A DNA stretch of 54,497 nt. Origin: an uncultured Verrucomicrobiaceae bacterium. Lineage in GTDB: Bacteria; Verrucomicrobiota; Verrucomicrobiia; Verrucomicrobiales; Verrucomicrobiaceae. The stretch lies in NCBI GenBank assembly GCA_937872615.1, contig CALMTT010000076.1, forward strand, positions 1 through 54,497, given 5' to 3'. Shown piece by piece: positions 25,050-34,400 of the stretch; the stretch's first letter is position 1, and each line of letters begins with the position of its first letter. The translations under genes were made by a program, and so were the position numbers. The notes under the pieces are model-generated. The model was given only the letters and a program-made list of their open reading frames with translations. It was not told where the DNA came from and searched no databases.

Positions 25050-26063
25050 TCAATTCCGCAGCAGCCCCAGCAGCTCCCGCATGCGCAGCTCGATGTTCAG
25101 CAGGCTGGCCTGCACACCGGCGAGCCATTCGATGTCGGCTCCGGCGGGGTTTTGCTGCACGAGCTTGTCCGTGGCGTTCAGTGCGGCGGCGAAAAGAGGC
25201 AAGCTTTGCTCCAAATCGGTGACGAGGAAGGTCCACTCGGGCTTCGCGGCCTCGGAAAACTGGCGGAGCACATGCACCAGGTGGGCACCGAGGTCTGCCA
25301 CAGTAGAGAGCAGGCGCAAAACGGCCGGGCGAGTGCGGATTTCGTCGTTGAAGACGAGCAGGTTCTGGAAGCGGCGCAGCTCCTTAGCCAGCGCGGCGGA
25401 GCGGGTGGCCGGATCACTCGACGACGAGGCCTTTTCGGGCTTCGCGGCGGCGGGCGGCGCTTTTTTCCCGGAGGCGGGCGTTTGGAAAGGATCGCGTCCA
25501 GGCTCCTTCGGCTGAAACGGATCGTCGAAGCCGGGGCTGTGCAGCGCATCGGCGGGCGAGCTTTCCTGCCGTTCGCCAAGGAGGAAGTGCTTCCGGCGGG
25601 CGCGGTTCTGGCGAAGGAGGGCGTTTTCCTCGTCCTTCGTGAGCTGCCACCGCGGCGCGGACACACGGACCTGCAAATGCCAGCTTTGGATGAGCACGCG
25701 CTGGTTGTCCTGGTTGAACCACTCGAAGAAAAGCAGGTTTTTCAGTCCCGGCGGCACCGGCAGGATGCTGGAAGTCTTCGCCGCGCGGCGTCGGGGGATT
25801 TTTGCCACGCGGTAGGAGGCGGTCATGACGCCGGTGTAGCCGCTCTGCAGGGGCGTGATGGCATCCACGCTGGCCTCGTTCATTTCCGGCAGCGGATTGT
25901 GGAAATCCACGCGGCAGCCCGCGATGTCCCGCAGGAAGTTTCCAACCAACTCAATGCGCACGGGCTGCTTCTGCCCCGTGAGGTGAAGCATGCCCGTGAC
26001 CAAGCCCGGCACTTCATTCGTGAGGTAACCGCCGAGCACTGAGGATTCGAGACACACTATCAT
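25050..26063 (-). CDS. Hypothetical protein with proline/alanine-rich linker
   Basis: A 337-residue protein I do not recognise. Start at 26063 (MIVCLESSVLGG) was preferred to codons further upstream; MSRVACALK at 26117 would add 18 residues. The N-terminal 165 residues look like a compact domain (NEVPGLVTGMLHLTGQKQP, SGYTGVMTASYRVAKIPRRR, FFEWFNQDNQRVLIQSWHLQVRV). A low-complexity linker (about 195-245) follows. The C-terminal 90 residues are helical (LLSTVADLGAHLVHVL). There is no signal peptide or membrane segment, so it is cytoplasmic. It is divergent from the GYF_2-type small protein gene. Confidence 0.62.
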   Translation of the reverse strand: MIVCLESSVLGGYLTNEVPGLVTGMLHLTGQKQPVRIELVGNFLRDIAGCRVDFHNPLPEMNEASVDAITPLQSGYTGVMTASYRVAKIPRRRAAKTSSILPVPPGLKNLLFFEWFNQDNQRVLIQSWHLQVRVSAPRWQLTKDEENALLRQNRARRKHFLLGERQESSPADALHSPGFDDPFQPKEPGRDPFQTPASGKKAPPAAAKPEKASSSSDPATRSAALAKELRRFQNLLVFNDEIRTRPAVLRLLSTVADLGAHLVHVLRQFSEAAKPEWTFLVTDLEQSLPLFAAALNATDKLVQQNPAGADIEWLAGVQASLLNIELRMRELLGLLRN

Positions 26064-26209
26064 TTTGCTGAGGTACTCTAAGGGCAAGATTTTCAGGGCG
26101 CAAGCCACGCGGCTCATCCCGGCCAAAATGTGGCAGACCTTTTGCTTGTTGCAGAGGGCTTTCGGGTTAACCCCACGGCCCCCAAACAAACCAGAACCCA
26201 AAAAAGCCT

Positions 26210-26458
26210 ATGAAATCCCTCGTGACCCTCAGTCGTGCCTTTGTCGAATTCGGACCCTTTACCAAGGCGGAAGTGCTCGACTTCAGCAAGCGTGGCCTCC
26301 TCCAGGACTCCGACTACCTCCGCGATGAAGGCAGCGATGCCTGGACGCCCTCCGCCGAATGGCTGACCGCCTCCAAGCCCGCGCCGAAGCTCAAAGTCGT
26401 GAAAGCCGCCGCTCCGAAGGCTGCCCCCGCTGCCAAAAAGACGAAGAAGGCAGCCTGA
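26210..26458 (+). CDS. Small GYF_2-like domain protein with Lys/Ala tail
   Basis: An 82-residue protein. Residues 12-55 match the GYF_2 pattern: FGPFTKAEVLDFSKRGLL, then DEGSDAWTPSAEWL, with the G-P and W-x-P residues that form its peptide-binding face. Residues 56-82 are a Lys/Ala/Pro-rich tail (KAAAPKAAPAAKKTKKAA) like those of basic nucleic-acid-binding proteins. GYF_2 domains usually sit in larger membrane proteins, so a stand-alone version with a basic tail is unusual. It is followed at 54 bases by an MFS gene on the same strand. Confidence 0.72.
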   Translation: MKSLVTLSRAFVEFGPFTKAEVLDFSKRGLLQDSDYLRDEGSDAWTPSAEWLTASKPAPKLKVVKAAAPKAAPAAKKTKKAA

Positions 26459-26512
26459 TGCGGCTCCGCACCGCCGCTGGACTCTCCGGCGCACGCATGC
26501 CATGAAGCAGGC

Positions 26513-27739
26513 GTGACCCACGAAACCACGCGCACCTTTCGCAACGAGCTCTGGCGCTCGCTGCCTGCCGGTGTGCTCGACACGCTCACGGCCACTTTTG
26601 GCATGCTCGTGGCCGTGCGTGTCTTCGCGATGGGTGACATGGCGAAAGCGAGTTTCCTCGCCGCGACGAGTGGTGGCATGGTCACGAGCTTGTTTGTCGT
26701 GCCGCTGCTGCTTCGGGCGAAAAGCACCATCGCACGCACCGCGGCGAAGGTGCAGATGCTCGGCGGTGCCAGCATGGCGGTGAGTGCCGCGTTTCCCGAT
26801 TCGCCCACGCTTTACCTGCTGGGCCTTGGTCTCGGCATCTTCTGCTTCTCCATGCAGATCCCGCTGATGACGCAGATCTACCGCATGAACTACCCCGAGG
26901 CCGCGCGGGGCAAGCTCTACGCCATCGCGGGCGTCACGCGGGCCGGTGCGGCGGTGGCCTTTGGCTACGCGGCGGGCTGGCTGCTCGATCTCGATTTAAA
27001 AAACTATACTTGGCTGCTGTGGTCCTATGCCTTGAGCGGCTTTGTCAGCGGCCTGTGGACCTACGGCCTGCCCGCCACGCCCTGGCAACCAGAGGAAAAC
27101 GCCCGCACCAGCCTATGGAGCGCCTGGCGCTGGGTGCGTGAGGATCACGACTTCCGCACGCTGCTCATTTCGTGGATGATGATGGGCGTGGGAAATCTCG
27201 CCGCCGCGTGTCTCTTCGTCGAATACCTGGCGAACCCCGCCCACGGCATCAACCTGCCGGAAAAGCAGGTCGCCTTCATCACCTGTGTGGTGCCGGTGCT
27301 CGCGCGGCTGCTCTTCTCGTATCCATGGGGTTTGATTTACGACCGCTTTCACCTCTTCGGCGTGCGTGCCACGCTGAATGTCTTCTTTGCCGCGGGCATC
27401 CTTTGCTTCTACCTCGGTCAAAGCGTCGGCTGGTGGACCTTTGGCATGGCTTTGTGGGGCATGGCGAATGCCGGCGGCAATGTCACGTGGGCGCTGTGGG
27501 TCACGAAACTCGCCCCGAAGCATGCCGTGGCCGAGTACATGAGCGTCCACACCTTCCTCACCGGCCTGCGTGGCCTCGTGGCACCGTTCCTCGCCTTCGC
27601 GATGCTCAAAGCGATGAGCTTCCAGAGCTTCTCAATGGTCTGCGCCGCCGCCATCCTCTCCGCAAGCGCCTTCATCACCGTCCGTGCCCGCACCAGCGAT
27701 CCCGAAACGAGCAAACGCCTGCGCCCGGAGCGTCTTTGA
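26513..27739 (+). CDS. Major facilitator superfamily transporter
   Basis: A 408-residue membrane carrier with about twelve hydrophobic helices, starting at GTG 26513. Helix-rich segments include GVLDTLTATFGMLVAVRVFAM, LYLLGLGLGIFCFSMQIPL and FITCVVPVLARLLF. The loop SYPWGLIYDRFHLFGVRAT resembles the MFS motif A position. It sits 12 bases before the nitrilase gene, so the two are probably cotranscribed. The substrate cannot be predicted; a nitrogenous metabolite would suit the neighbour. Confidence 0.85.
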   Translation: MTHETTRTFRNELWRSLPAGVLDTLTATFGMLVAVRVFAMGDMAKASFLAATSGGMVTSLFVVPLLLRAKSTIARTAAKVQMLGGASMAVSAAFPDSPTLYLLGLGLGIFCFSMQIPLMTQIYRMNYPEAARGKLYAIAGVTRAGAAVAFGYAAGWLLDLDLKNYTWLLWSYALSGFVSGLWTYGLPATPWQPEENARTSLWSAWRWVREDHDFRTLLISWMMMGVGNLAAACLFVEYLANPAHGINLPEKQVAFITCVVPVLARLLFSYPWGLIYDRFHLFGVRATLNVFFAAGILCFYLGQSVGWWTFGMALWGMANAGGNVTWALWVTKLAPKHAVAEYMSVHTFLTGLRGLVAPFLAFAMLKAMSFQSFSMVCAAAILSASAFITVRARTSDPETSKRLRPERL

Positions 27740-27751
27740 ATCCATCCAGCC

Positions 27752-28525
27752 ATGATCACCTACCTCGTCCAAATGAACTCCGCGTGGGAGGACAAGCCCG
27801 CGAGCTTCGCCAAGGTCCGCCAGCTCATCGCGGCCGCGAAACCGGTCGCGGGCTCGCTCATCGTGCTGCCGGAGATGTTTGCCACCGGCTTCAGCATCGA
27901 AACGAAAATCACCGCTGAGCCCGAGCAAGGCACCACAGAGCAATTTCTCATCGAAATGGCCCGCGAGCATCGCTGCGCCGTCATCGGCGGTTTGGTCACT
28001 CAAGATGCCGACGGCCGCTGCAGGAACCAAAGCCTCTTCATCACACCGGAAGGCCATGTTTTGGGCCGTTACAGCAAGAACCAGCCCTTCAGCCTCGGCG
28101 GTGAAAGCACCGTGCATACCGCTGGCAAGGGCGTGACCATCATCGAATGGCAGGGCATCAAGATCGCGCCGCTCATCTGCTATGATCTGCGCTTTCCTGA
28201 ACTCGCTCGCGAGGCCGTGAAGGCCGGTGCCGAGATGCTCGTCTTCATCGCCGCGTGGCCCATCAAACGCGTGCAGCATTGGATCACGTTGTTGCAGGCC
28301 CGCGCGATCGAAAACCTCGCGTTCGTCATCGGCGTGAACCAGTGCGGCACCGATCCGAGCTTCACGTATCCCGGGCGCAGCCTCGTCGTCGATCCACACG
28401 GTGTCATCATCGCCGATGCAGGTGATCATGAGCACGTCCTGCGTGCCGAGATCGATCCCGCGATCCTCCACGCGTGGCGTGGCCAGTTCCCCGCCTTGCG
28501 TGACGCGGGAATCGCGTCGGCGTGA
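27752..28525 (+). CDS. Carbon-nitrogen hydrolase (omega-amidase/YafV-like)
   Basis: A 257-residue cytoplasmic member of the nitrilase superfamily, which hydrolyses amides. The catalytic Glu-Lys-Cys triad is visible: E41 (VLPEMFATGF), K109 (YSKNQPF) and C143 (LICYDLRFPE). The motif ARAIENLAFVIGVNQCG follows, and the length fits the omega-amidase group that cleaves alpha-keto acid amides. The MFS gene precedes it, and RidA, which removes reactive enamines, converges with it at 28528, suggesting nitrogen-metabolite repair. The specific substrate is inferred only. Confidence 0.9.
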   Translation: MITYLVQMNSAWEDKPASFAKVRQLIAAAKPVAGSLIVLPEMFATGFSIETKITAEPEQGTTEQFLIEMAREHRCAVIGGLVTQDADGRCRNQSLFITPEGHVLGRYSKNQPFSLGGESTVHTAGKGVTIIEWQGIKIAPLICYDLRFPELAREAVKAGAEMLVFIAAWPIKRVQHWITLLQARAIENLAFVIGVNQCGTDPSFTYPGRSLVVDPHGVIIADAGDHEHVLRAEIDPAILHAWRGQFPALRDAGIASA

Positions 28526-28527
28526 GA

Positions 28528-28968
28528 TCAGGCCTTGATCTCAAAGATCGCCTCGACTTCCACGGCGGCGCCGGTGGGCAGTTGGGCGAAACCGAGGGCG
28601 CTGCGGGCGTGATAGCCATCGCCTTCCTTGCCAAAGATCTCGTGCAGGAGGTCGGAGCAGCCGTTGATGACGAGATGCTGGTCGCTGTAGTCGAGCGTGG
28701 AGTTCACGCAGCCGAGCACTTTGATCACCTTGAGGCCATCGAGAGTGCCATGCGTGTCCCAAACCGAGCGAAGGACTTTCTCCGCGCAGTTCTTCGCGGC
28801 CTTGTAGCCGTCCTCGGTCTTCAAATCAGCTCCGAGCTTGCCTTTGAGATCGCTGACATGGCCGGAAGTGAGCAGTTGGTTGCCGCTGCGGATGCACAGG
28901 TTCAGGTAACCGGGAGCCTGCTTCGTGAAGGTGATGCCGAGGGATTCTGCTTTTTGCTGGGGAGTCAT
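28528..28968 (-). CDS. RidA family enamine/imine deaminase
   Basis: A 146-residue RidA/YjgF/YER057c/UK114 family protein. RidA proteins hydrolyse reactive 2-aminoacrylate and related enamines that arise in amino-acid metabolism. The fold segments are visible: LNLCIRSGNQLLTSGHVSD, AAKNCAEKVLRSVWDTHGTL, VIKVLGCVNSTLDYSDQHLV, ALGFAQLPTGAAVEVEAIFE. The last segment lacks the classical catalytic Arg context (R-x-x-V) seen in archetypal RidA and instead has HARSALGFAQLP, so it belongs to a sister group. It precedes PP2C on the same strand but ends beside the nitrilase gene. Confidence 0.88.
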   Translation of the reverse strand: MTPQQKAESLGITFTKQAPGYLNLCIRSGNQLLTSGHVSDLKGKLGADLKTEDGYKAAKNCAEKVLRSVWDTHGTLDGLKVIKVLGCVNSTLDYSDQHLVINGCSDLLHEIFGKEGDGYHARSALGFAQLPTGAAVEVEAIFEIKA

Positions 28969-28984
28969 GGTGATGGGAAATGAG

Positions 28985-29836
28985 TTACGAGATCTTCACT
29001 ACGCCCACCGTCGTGTTGTCCTGTCGCTCGTAATTGATACGACGGATGGCGAAGATAATCGCGTCGGCGATTTTGTCGGCGGTGGTGTGCTTGCCAAAGC
29101 TGAGGAGCTCTTCCAAGGCCTTGTGGCTGAGGGTGAAAATGCCGTCGCTGGCGCCGATGATGATGTCGCCCTTTTGCAGGGCGATGGGGTGCGGAGGCGA
29201 GTCGATCATCGCCATGGGCATGCCGAGCAGGGCGGATTGAAGCGTGTGGCGGTCAGGATGGTTTGCGGCCTCCTCGGCGGTGATTTCGCCGCGTTTGGCA
29301 CGCTCTTCGATGAGCGGGGCGAGCGAGTGGTCCTGATTGATGCGGTTCAGTTTCCCTTCGCGGAAGAGGAAGAGCGGCGAATCACCCACGCTGATCCATT
29401 CCATCCACTTTTGCGTCACCAGCACGCCGATCATCGTGGTGCCCATCGGTGGAGCCACGGCGGGCATGCGGTCGGTGATGTAGCCGAGGGTGCTGTTCGC
29501 GGTTTGCAGGGCGTGATGAAGCTTGTCCGCCGGATGACCATCCACCTCGTGGTAGGCACGCACAAAGGCATTCACACCGATGTAGCTCGCGACACTGCCA
29601 CCCGCATGGGCACCAAGACCATCGCCGACGACGAGCATGAGACGCTCCAGGCTGCGCTCGCCGGGTTCGGCGGCATCGGCGAAGGCATAATAATCCTCCT
29701 GGTTCTCACGACGGCCGCGATACTGGCGGGCGGCAAAGTCTTGCTCCTGGATGAAGGCAGCGTCCGTGATGGCTTCGGCGACAAAAACGGGGGCGGTCTT
29801 GTTGGCTTGGGGGGGCTTGATGTCGTCGGTGATCAC
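28985..29836 (-). CDS. PP2C-type Ser/Thr protein phosphatase
   Basis: A 283-residue metal-dependent phosphatase. PP2C motifs in order are the acidic strand GRRENQEDYYAFAD, VVGDGLGAHAGG, GTTMIGVLVTQK, SVGDSPLFLFR, IIIGASDGIFTLS and DNTTVGVVKI; the Asp residues in these bind the two metals. There is no signal peptide. Its start overlaps the galactose mutarotase stop by four bases (ATGA), an odd coupling. The nearest protein kinase is the large one at 31415, about 1.6 kb away on the other strand and possibly its counterpart. Confidence 0.93.
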   Translation of the reverse strand: MITDDIKPPQANKTAPVFVAEAITDAAFIQEQDFAARQYRGRRENQEDYYAFADAAEPGERSLERLMLVVGDGLGAHAGGSVASYIGVNAFVRAYHEVDGHPADKLHHALQTANSTLGYITDRMPAVAPPMGTTMIGVLVTQKWMEWISVGDSPLFLFREGKLNRINQDHSLAPLIEERAKRGEITAEEAANHPDRHTLQSALLGMPMAMIDSPPHPIALQKGDIIIGASDGIFTLSHKALEELLSFGKHTTADKIADAIIFAIRRINYERQDNTTVGVVKIS

Positions 29837-30951
29837 TCGGCGCTGAACTGGAAGGAGGTGGTGCTTTGATAGACATCCCCGGGATGCAGCACCACGGACG
29901 GGAAGGCGGGCTGGTTCGGGCTGTCAGGATAGTGTTGTGTCTCAAGGCAGAATCCGTGGCGCTTTTCATACACATGGCCGCTCTTGCCGGCCACGCCTTT
30001 GAGATGGTTTCCGGTGTAGAACTGCACGCCGGGCTCCGTCGTCATCACCGTCATGACGCGACCACTCTTCGGATCGCGAACCTTTGCGGCCAAGCGCATG
30101 CCGCTGCCGGCGCGGAGGATGTAATTGTGATCGTAGCCCTTGCCCTGCACGAGCGCTTTGAAGTCGGAATCGATGCGGCTGCCAATTTTGAGCGGCACAT
30201 TGAACTCCAGCGGCGTGCCCACGACGGTCGCGATCTCGCCGGTGGGGATCAAAGCGTCATCGGTGGGCGTGAACTCGGTGGCGGCGATCATCATCTCGTG
30301 GCCCAGCACATCGCCGCTGCCCTCGCCGGCGAGGTTGAAGTAGCTGTGGTTCGTGAGGTTCACGACGGTGGCCTTGTCCGTCGTGGCGCGGTATTTGATC
30401 TCGAGGGTGTTGTCCGCCTTCAACGTGTAGGTTACGAGGCATTCGAGCGTGCCGGGGAAGCCTTCCTCGCCATCGGGGCTCGTGTAGCGCATCTCCACGC
30501 CCACGTTGTCGCCTTTGCGGACCTCGGAGGCCTTCCAGACCTTCTTCGCAAAATTCTCCACACCGCCGTGGATGTGGTTTTTGCCCGAGTTCGCCGTCAC
30601 CTGCACCTCCTGGCCGTTGAGCTTGAATTTGGCTCCGCCGATGCGGTTCGCATAGCGGCCGGTGAGAGCACCAAAGTGCGGATGCTTGCCGAGGTAAGGC
30701 TCCAGCGTGTCAAAGCCGAGCACGACATCGGCGAACTGACCTTTTTTGTCCGGCGCGCTCAGCGCCACGATGATGCCGCCGTAGTTCGTGATCTTCGCCT
30801 CCATGCCTGCGGCGTTCTTCAGCGTGAAGAGGCTCACTTTCTCGCCCGTGGCCGTTTTTCCCCACGCCACCGAGTCCACGGACGCCTTCTCCGCCGCCAT
30901 CGAAAAGACGGCGAGCAGGCAAAAACAGAAAACAGGCACGAAACGGCTCAT
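29833..30951 (-). CDS. galM: Secreted aldose 1-epimerase (galactose mutarotase)
   Basis: A 372-residue enzyme that interconverts the alpha and beta anomers of aldoses. The signal peptide is residues 1-19 (MSRFVPVFCFCLLAVFSMA), so it acts outside the cytoplasm. The catalytic His lies in LTNHSYFNLAGEG and the Glu in TTEPGVQFYTGNHLKG. Other conserved segments are RYANRIGGAKF and GYDHNYILR. Length is typical. Its stop overlaps the start of PP2C, so they are read from one message. Being exported fits a periplasmic polysaccharide-processing role. Confidence 0.95.
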   Translation of the reverse strand: MSRFVPVFCFCLLAVFSMAAEKASVDSVAWGKTATGEKVSLFTLKNAAGMEAKITNYGGIIVALSAPDKKGQFADVVLGFDTLEPYLGKHPHFGALTGRYANRIGGAKFKLNGQEVQVTANSGKNHIHGGVENFAKKVWKASEVRKGDNVGVEMRYTSPDGEEGFPGTLECLVTYTLKADNTLEIKYRATTDKATVVNLTNHSYFNLAGEGSGDVLGHEMMIAATEFTPTDDALIPTGEIATVVGTPLEFNVPLKIGSRIDSDFKALVQGKGYDHNYILRAGSGMRLAAKVRDPKSGRVMTVMTTEPGVQFYTGNHLKGVAGKSGHVYEKRHGFCLETQHYPDSPNQPAFPSVVLHPGDVYQSTTSFQFSAE

Positions 30952-31004
30952 GGTGGGTTGGGAGCGGCGATTTTGGCGGGGTTAAGCAAAATGCGCAACA
31001 AGCG

Positions 31005-31068
31005 AAAGTTGCCCTGTTCCTGTGGAACAGGCGCTCAGAACCTTGTTCCGCAGGAACAAGGCAACTTT
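31005..31068. repeat. Paired-hairpin REPIN-like element, family B, copy 1
   Basis: Two inverted arms each fold into a hairpin: CCTGTTCC-TGT-GGAACAGG on the left (stem 8) and CCTTGTTCC-GCA-GGAACAAGG on the right (stem 9). The outer ends AAAGTTGCC and GGCAACTTT pair with each other. The arms differ by a compensated stem pair (C-G against T-A), a loop base and one bulge. It lies between the divergent galM and the small membrane protein genes. A second copy is at 35199. Confidence 0.88.
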
Positions 31069-31146
31069 TCATGTAACCTCCGCCGCCGCAGTCCTCAGGC
31101 AAAGGGTGGCAGTCGCTCTCAGCGAGTGCGAACCCACCTGAAACTC

Positions 31147-31422
31147 ATGAAAAACTGGAAAACCAAATTCTTTGGCGACAACGCCTTCAACTTCTACGGC
31201 TGGAATTTTGCCGCCGTGCTCATTCTGGTCGGCTCCGCCCGCTATGTGCTCGCGGCGGCGCGTGCCGAGTCGGCTGTGGTCATGCAGCGAGATCTGCTGA
31301 TCGCCATCTACATCGTGCTGCTCGGCTGCTTTGGCCTGCTGCTGCAAAACTACCTTGCCCGGCTGGCCGCGAAGCTGGAAGAGAAGACGAAATCCCTCTC
31401 TCCCGCCCCCGATCATGAGTGA
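31147..31422 (+). CDS. Small two-helix membrane protein upstream of the kinase
   Basis: A 91-residue protein whose frame opens at ATG 31147 (MKNWKTKFFGDNAFNFYGW). Two hydrophobic helices are visible, NFAAVLILVGSARYVLAAA and LLIAIYIVLLGCFGLLLQ, and the C-terminus is charged and cytoplasmic. It ends eight bases after the kinase start (overlap 31415-31422), so it is translated with the kinase and ECF sigma factor. No named family is recognised. A longer frame beginning upstream in the other gene's region is not real. Confidence 0.72.
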   Translation: MKNWKTKFFGDNAFNFYGWNFAAVLILVGSARYVLAAARAESAVVMQRDLLIAIYIVLLGCFGLLLQNYLARLAAKLEEKTKSLSPAPDHE

Positions 31423-34400
31423 TCCACTTCACGGTCTCGATCCCGCCGGCCTCATGGCCGCCGCGGCCATGCCGACCGATGGCGACGCGGACACGCTGCC
31501 GCTTCAGCGCACCGATCTGCCCACGCAGGCGGAGATCGCCGCGGCTTTTCCCGATCTCGAAATCCTCGGCCTCATCGGCCACGGCGGCATGAGCGCGGTG
31601 TTCAAAGCACGCCAGCCCAAGCTCGATCGCGTCGTCGCGCTCAAAGTGCTGCCAAAGTCCCTCGCGGCCACGCCGGGCTTTGCGGAGCGCTTCCATCGCG
31701 AAGGCCGCGTGCTGGCGAGGCTGAGCCATCCCAGCATCGTCACTGTGCATGACTTTGGCGAGAGCGGCGGCTTCGCGTATCTCGTGATGGAGTTCGTCGA
31801 TGGCGTGAATCTCCGCCAAGCCATGCGAGCAGGCCGTTTCACACCGGAACAGGCTTTGAAAATCATCCCGGCCATCTGCGATGCGCTTCAATTCGCCCAC
31901 ACGCAGGGCGTTTTGCATCGCGACATCAAACCGGAGAACATCCTGCTCGATGCGACCGGCCGGGTAAAGATCGCCGACTTCGGCATCGCGAAGATCCTCG
32001 ATGAAAAAGGCGGCGACATGCTGCTCACGCAAAGCGGCGCCAAGCTCGGCACAGCCCCATACATGGCTCCCGAGCAGATCGAGCAACCATCGAGTGTCGA
32101 TCACCGCGCGGACATCTACAGCCTCGGTGTCGTGTTTTATGAGATGCTCACCGGCGAACTGCCGCTCGGTCGCTTCGCCGCGCCGTCGGAATTCGCCGCC
32201 GTGGGCGGAAACATCGACGAGATCGTGTTTCGAGCCTTGGAGAAAGAGCGTAGCCGCCGCCAGCAGAGCGTGAATGAATTCAAGACGCAGGTGGAGGGCG
32301 TGTCGTGGGATGGTTCGACCAAGAGCGCAGTCAACTCCTGGGCACCTTTCGAGTACAAGTCGAAGCGCATGGTGTTTGGCCTGCCGTTGCTCCACGTCGT
32401 TCATGGCAACGACCCTGTGACAGGCAAGGTGCGTGAGGCACGCGGTGTCTTTGCCGTCGGTGGCCGTGCACGAGGCATTTTTGCCTTTGGCGGTATCGCG
32501 CGCGGCTGGTTTGCCTTCGGAGGCGTGGCGATCGGTGGCGTGGCCTGTGGTGGTTTGGGCATCGGCCTCGTGTCCTTCGCCGGGCTAGCCATCAGTTTGC
32601 TGCTGAGCATCGGCGGAATCAGCCTCGGAACCCTCGCCACGGGAGGTCTGGCCGCGGGATGGCATGCGCACGGCGGTGTGGTGCTCGGCTGGCATGCGAT
32701 TGGAGGCATGGTTTTCGCCCATCAAGGCGCAGGTGGCAGCGTGCATGCCACCGAGGTGATGAAATCCATCTCCGAGATGCCTTGGCTGACCCAGTCACTC
32801 GTCGGCAGCATGGCGTATTCCAGCGTGATGGGCCTCATGTGGCTGCCGCTGAGCCTCGTGCCCGCGCTGGTATCGTTGTGGGCGCGGCGGCAGGCCGAGG
32901 CCGAGATCCGAAAAACGACCGCACCGTCCAAGCGCATCTTTTGGATCCTTCCTGCCATCGCCGTGCTGGCAGGGGTGATGTGGTGGATTCTCTTCCGCTG
33001 GACGCTGATCGGCACCGCAGATGTCATCCGTTTTATCATTCCGACGGTCATCTGTGGCATGGGGCTGCTGACCTTCGCGCTGAGCCTGCCCTTGTGGCTG
33101 CGACTCGTGCCGGTCAATCCGCTCTATGGTGTGCGCCTGCCATCGACCATGGCATCCAGCGCCCGATGGTTCGATGTGAACGCGCATTTTGGAAAGCATC
33201 TCTTCATCTGGTCCCTGCTCATCATCGCGGCGGGCATCGCGGGCTTCTACCAACTGCCGCGGCATGAGGATGCGTATGCGTGGGCATCGATCACGCTCAC
33301 GCTGGTGGCCGTCGCCGCGGCAGTGCTCTCGACGCTTGTTTGGATGCGTCGAAATCCTGTGAACGGGCCGCCGCGCAAGCCGCACCGGCTTCTGCGCAAT
33401 CTGGAGCTCGTGCTGCCGGTCGTGGTGCTGATGTTTTTTGTGCGTTCGTTCATCGGCAGGGCCTACTCCATGCCGAGTGGCAACGAACCCGGTGTCGCAA
33501 AAGGCAGCCACTGGATCGCGACGCATCTCAACATCGGATTCGTGCCAGGAGATCTGATCGCCTATGAGCACGAAAACAGCCAGACGTGGGTAGCCCGTGT
33601 TGTGTCCGTCGAGGCCAAAGGCCTGCTTCTGAAGCGCGGCGGCAAGCCGGACGAGTTCCTCATACCGTGGGACAAGATCATTGGGAAGCTGCTCTTCTCG
33701 CATTACTCACCGGACGTGATGAAGGACTCCGGCAGTTTGATCACTGTCCCGCGAGAGCAAGTGGCGGAAGGAACTTCCAAAGCGTTGGTCAAGACTCCAG
33801 TGCTGCGATTCACGCGGTTGAAGCGCAACGGCACAAACTGGCAATGGCCGGTTTACACCGTGGATGGCAAACCCTTGGATGATGAGGAGTCGAAGCGCCT
33901 GATTCGCGCATCCGTCGGCAATGGCGTGGAATCACAGAATGCCGAGGATTGCTGGCTGGAGCTTTGGTTTGAGCATCCCGACTTTGACCGGCACAGCCAG
34001 TTGCGTGTCGATATCGCCGGTCCGGACGGCCAGCCGCTGAAGGATCGAGACTCCAGCACGGCGGCACCGGGATGGGTCTCGGTGCGGCCCCATCCCGCGT
34101 TGTCCAGCTATGTCATCAGCCCTGGTCGTGTCGGCAAACTTCCCGCATCGGTGCAGGTCACGCTGCGTTACAGCATCGGCCCGTGGCGGAAGGGCAGCGT
34201 GCTGCCTGCGGACTACAATGGCTCCATGTCCTTTGGTGACGGCTGCCTGCTCGCAGCCTTCGGCGATGACTCAAACCATCGTGCATTCGTGTCCTGGTCG
34301 AAGGGTCAAGACGACTGGATGTATGATGCGACTGCTAGACTGAAGGACGGCACTGAAATCGGCTCCTCGGGCTGGTCGCGCTCGGGTCATCCGGGCAAGA

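Noticed and set aside
29866-31422. A 518-codon frame overlapping galM and the small membrane protein
   Set aside because: Only its last 91 codons look like a real protein; the rest is antisense to galM.
32400-32730. Tandem DNA repeat in the kinase gene
   Set aside because: The repeat is at protein level (Gly-rich motif) and the DNA diverges between units, so it is a domain feature and not a mobile repeat.
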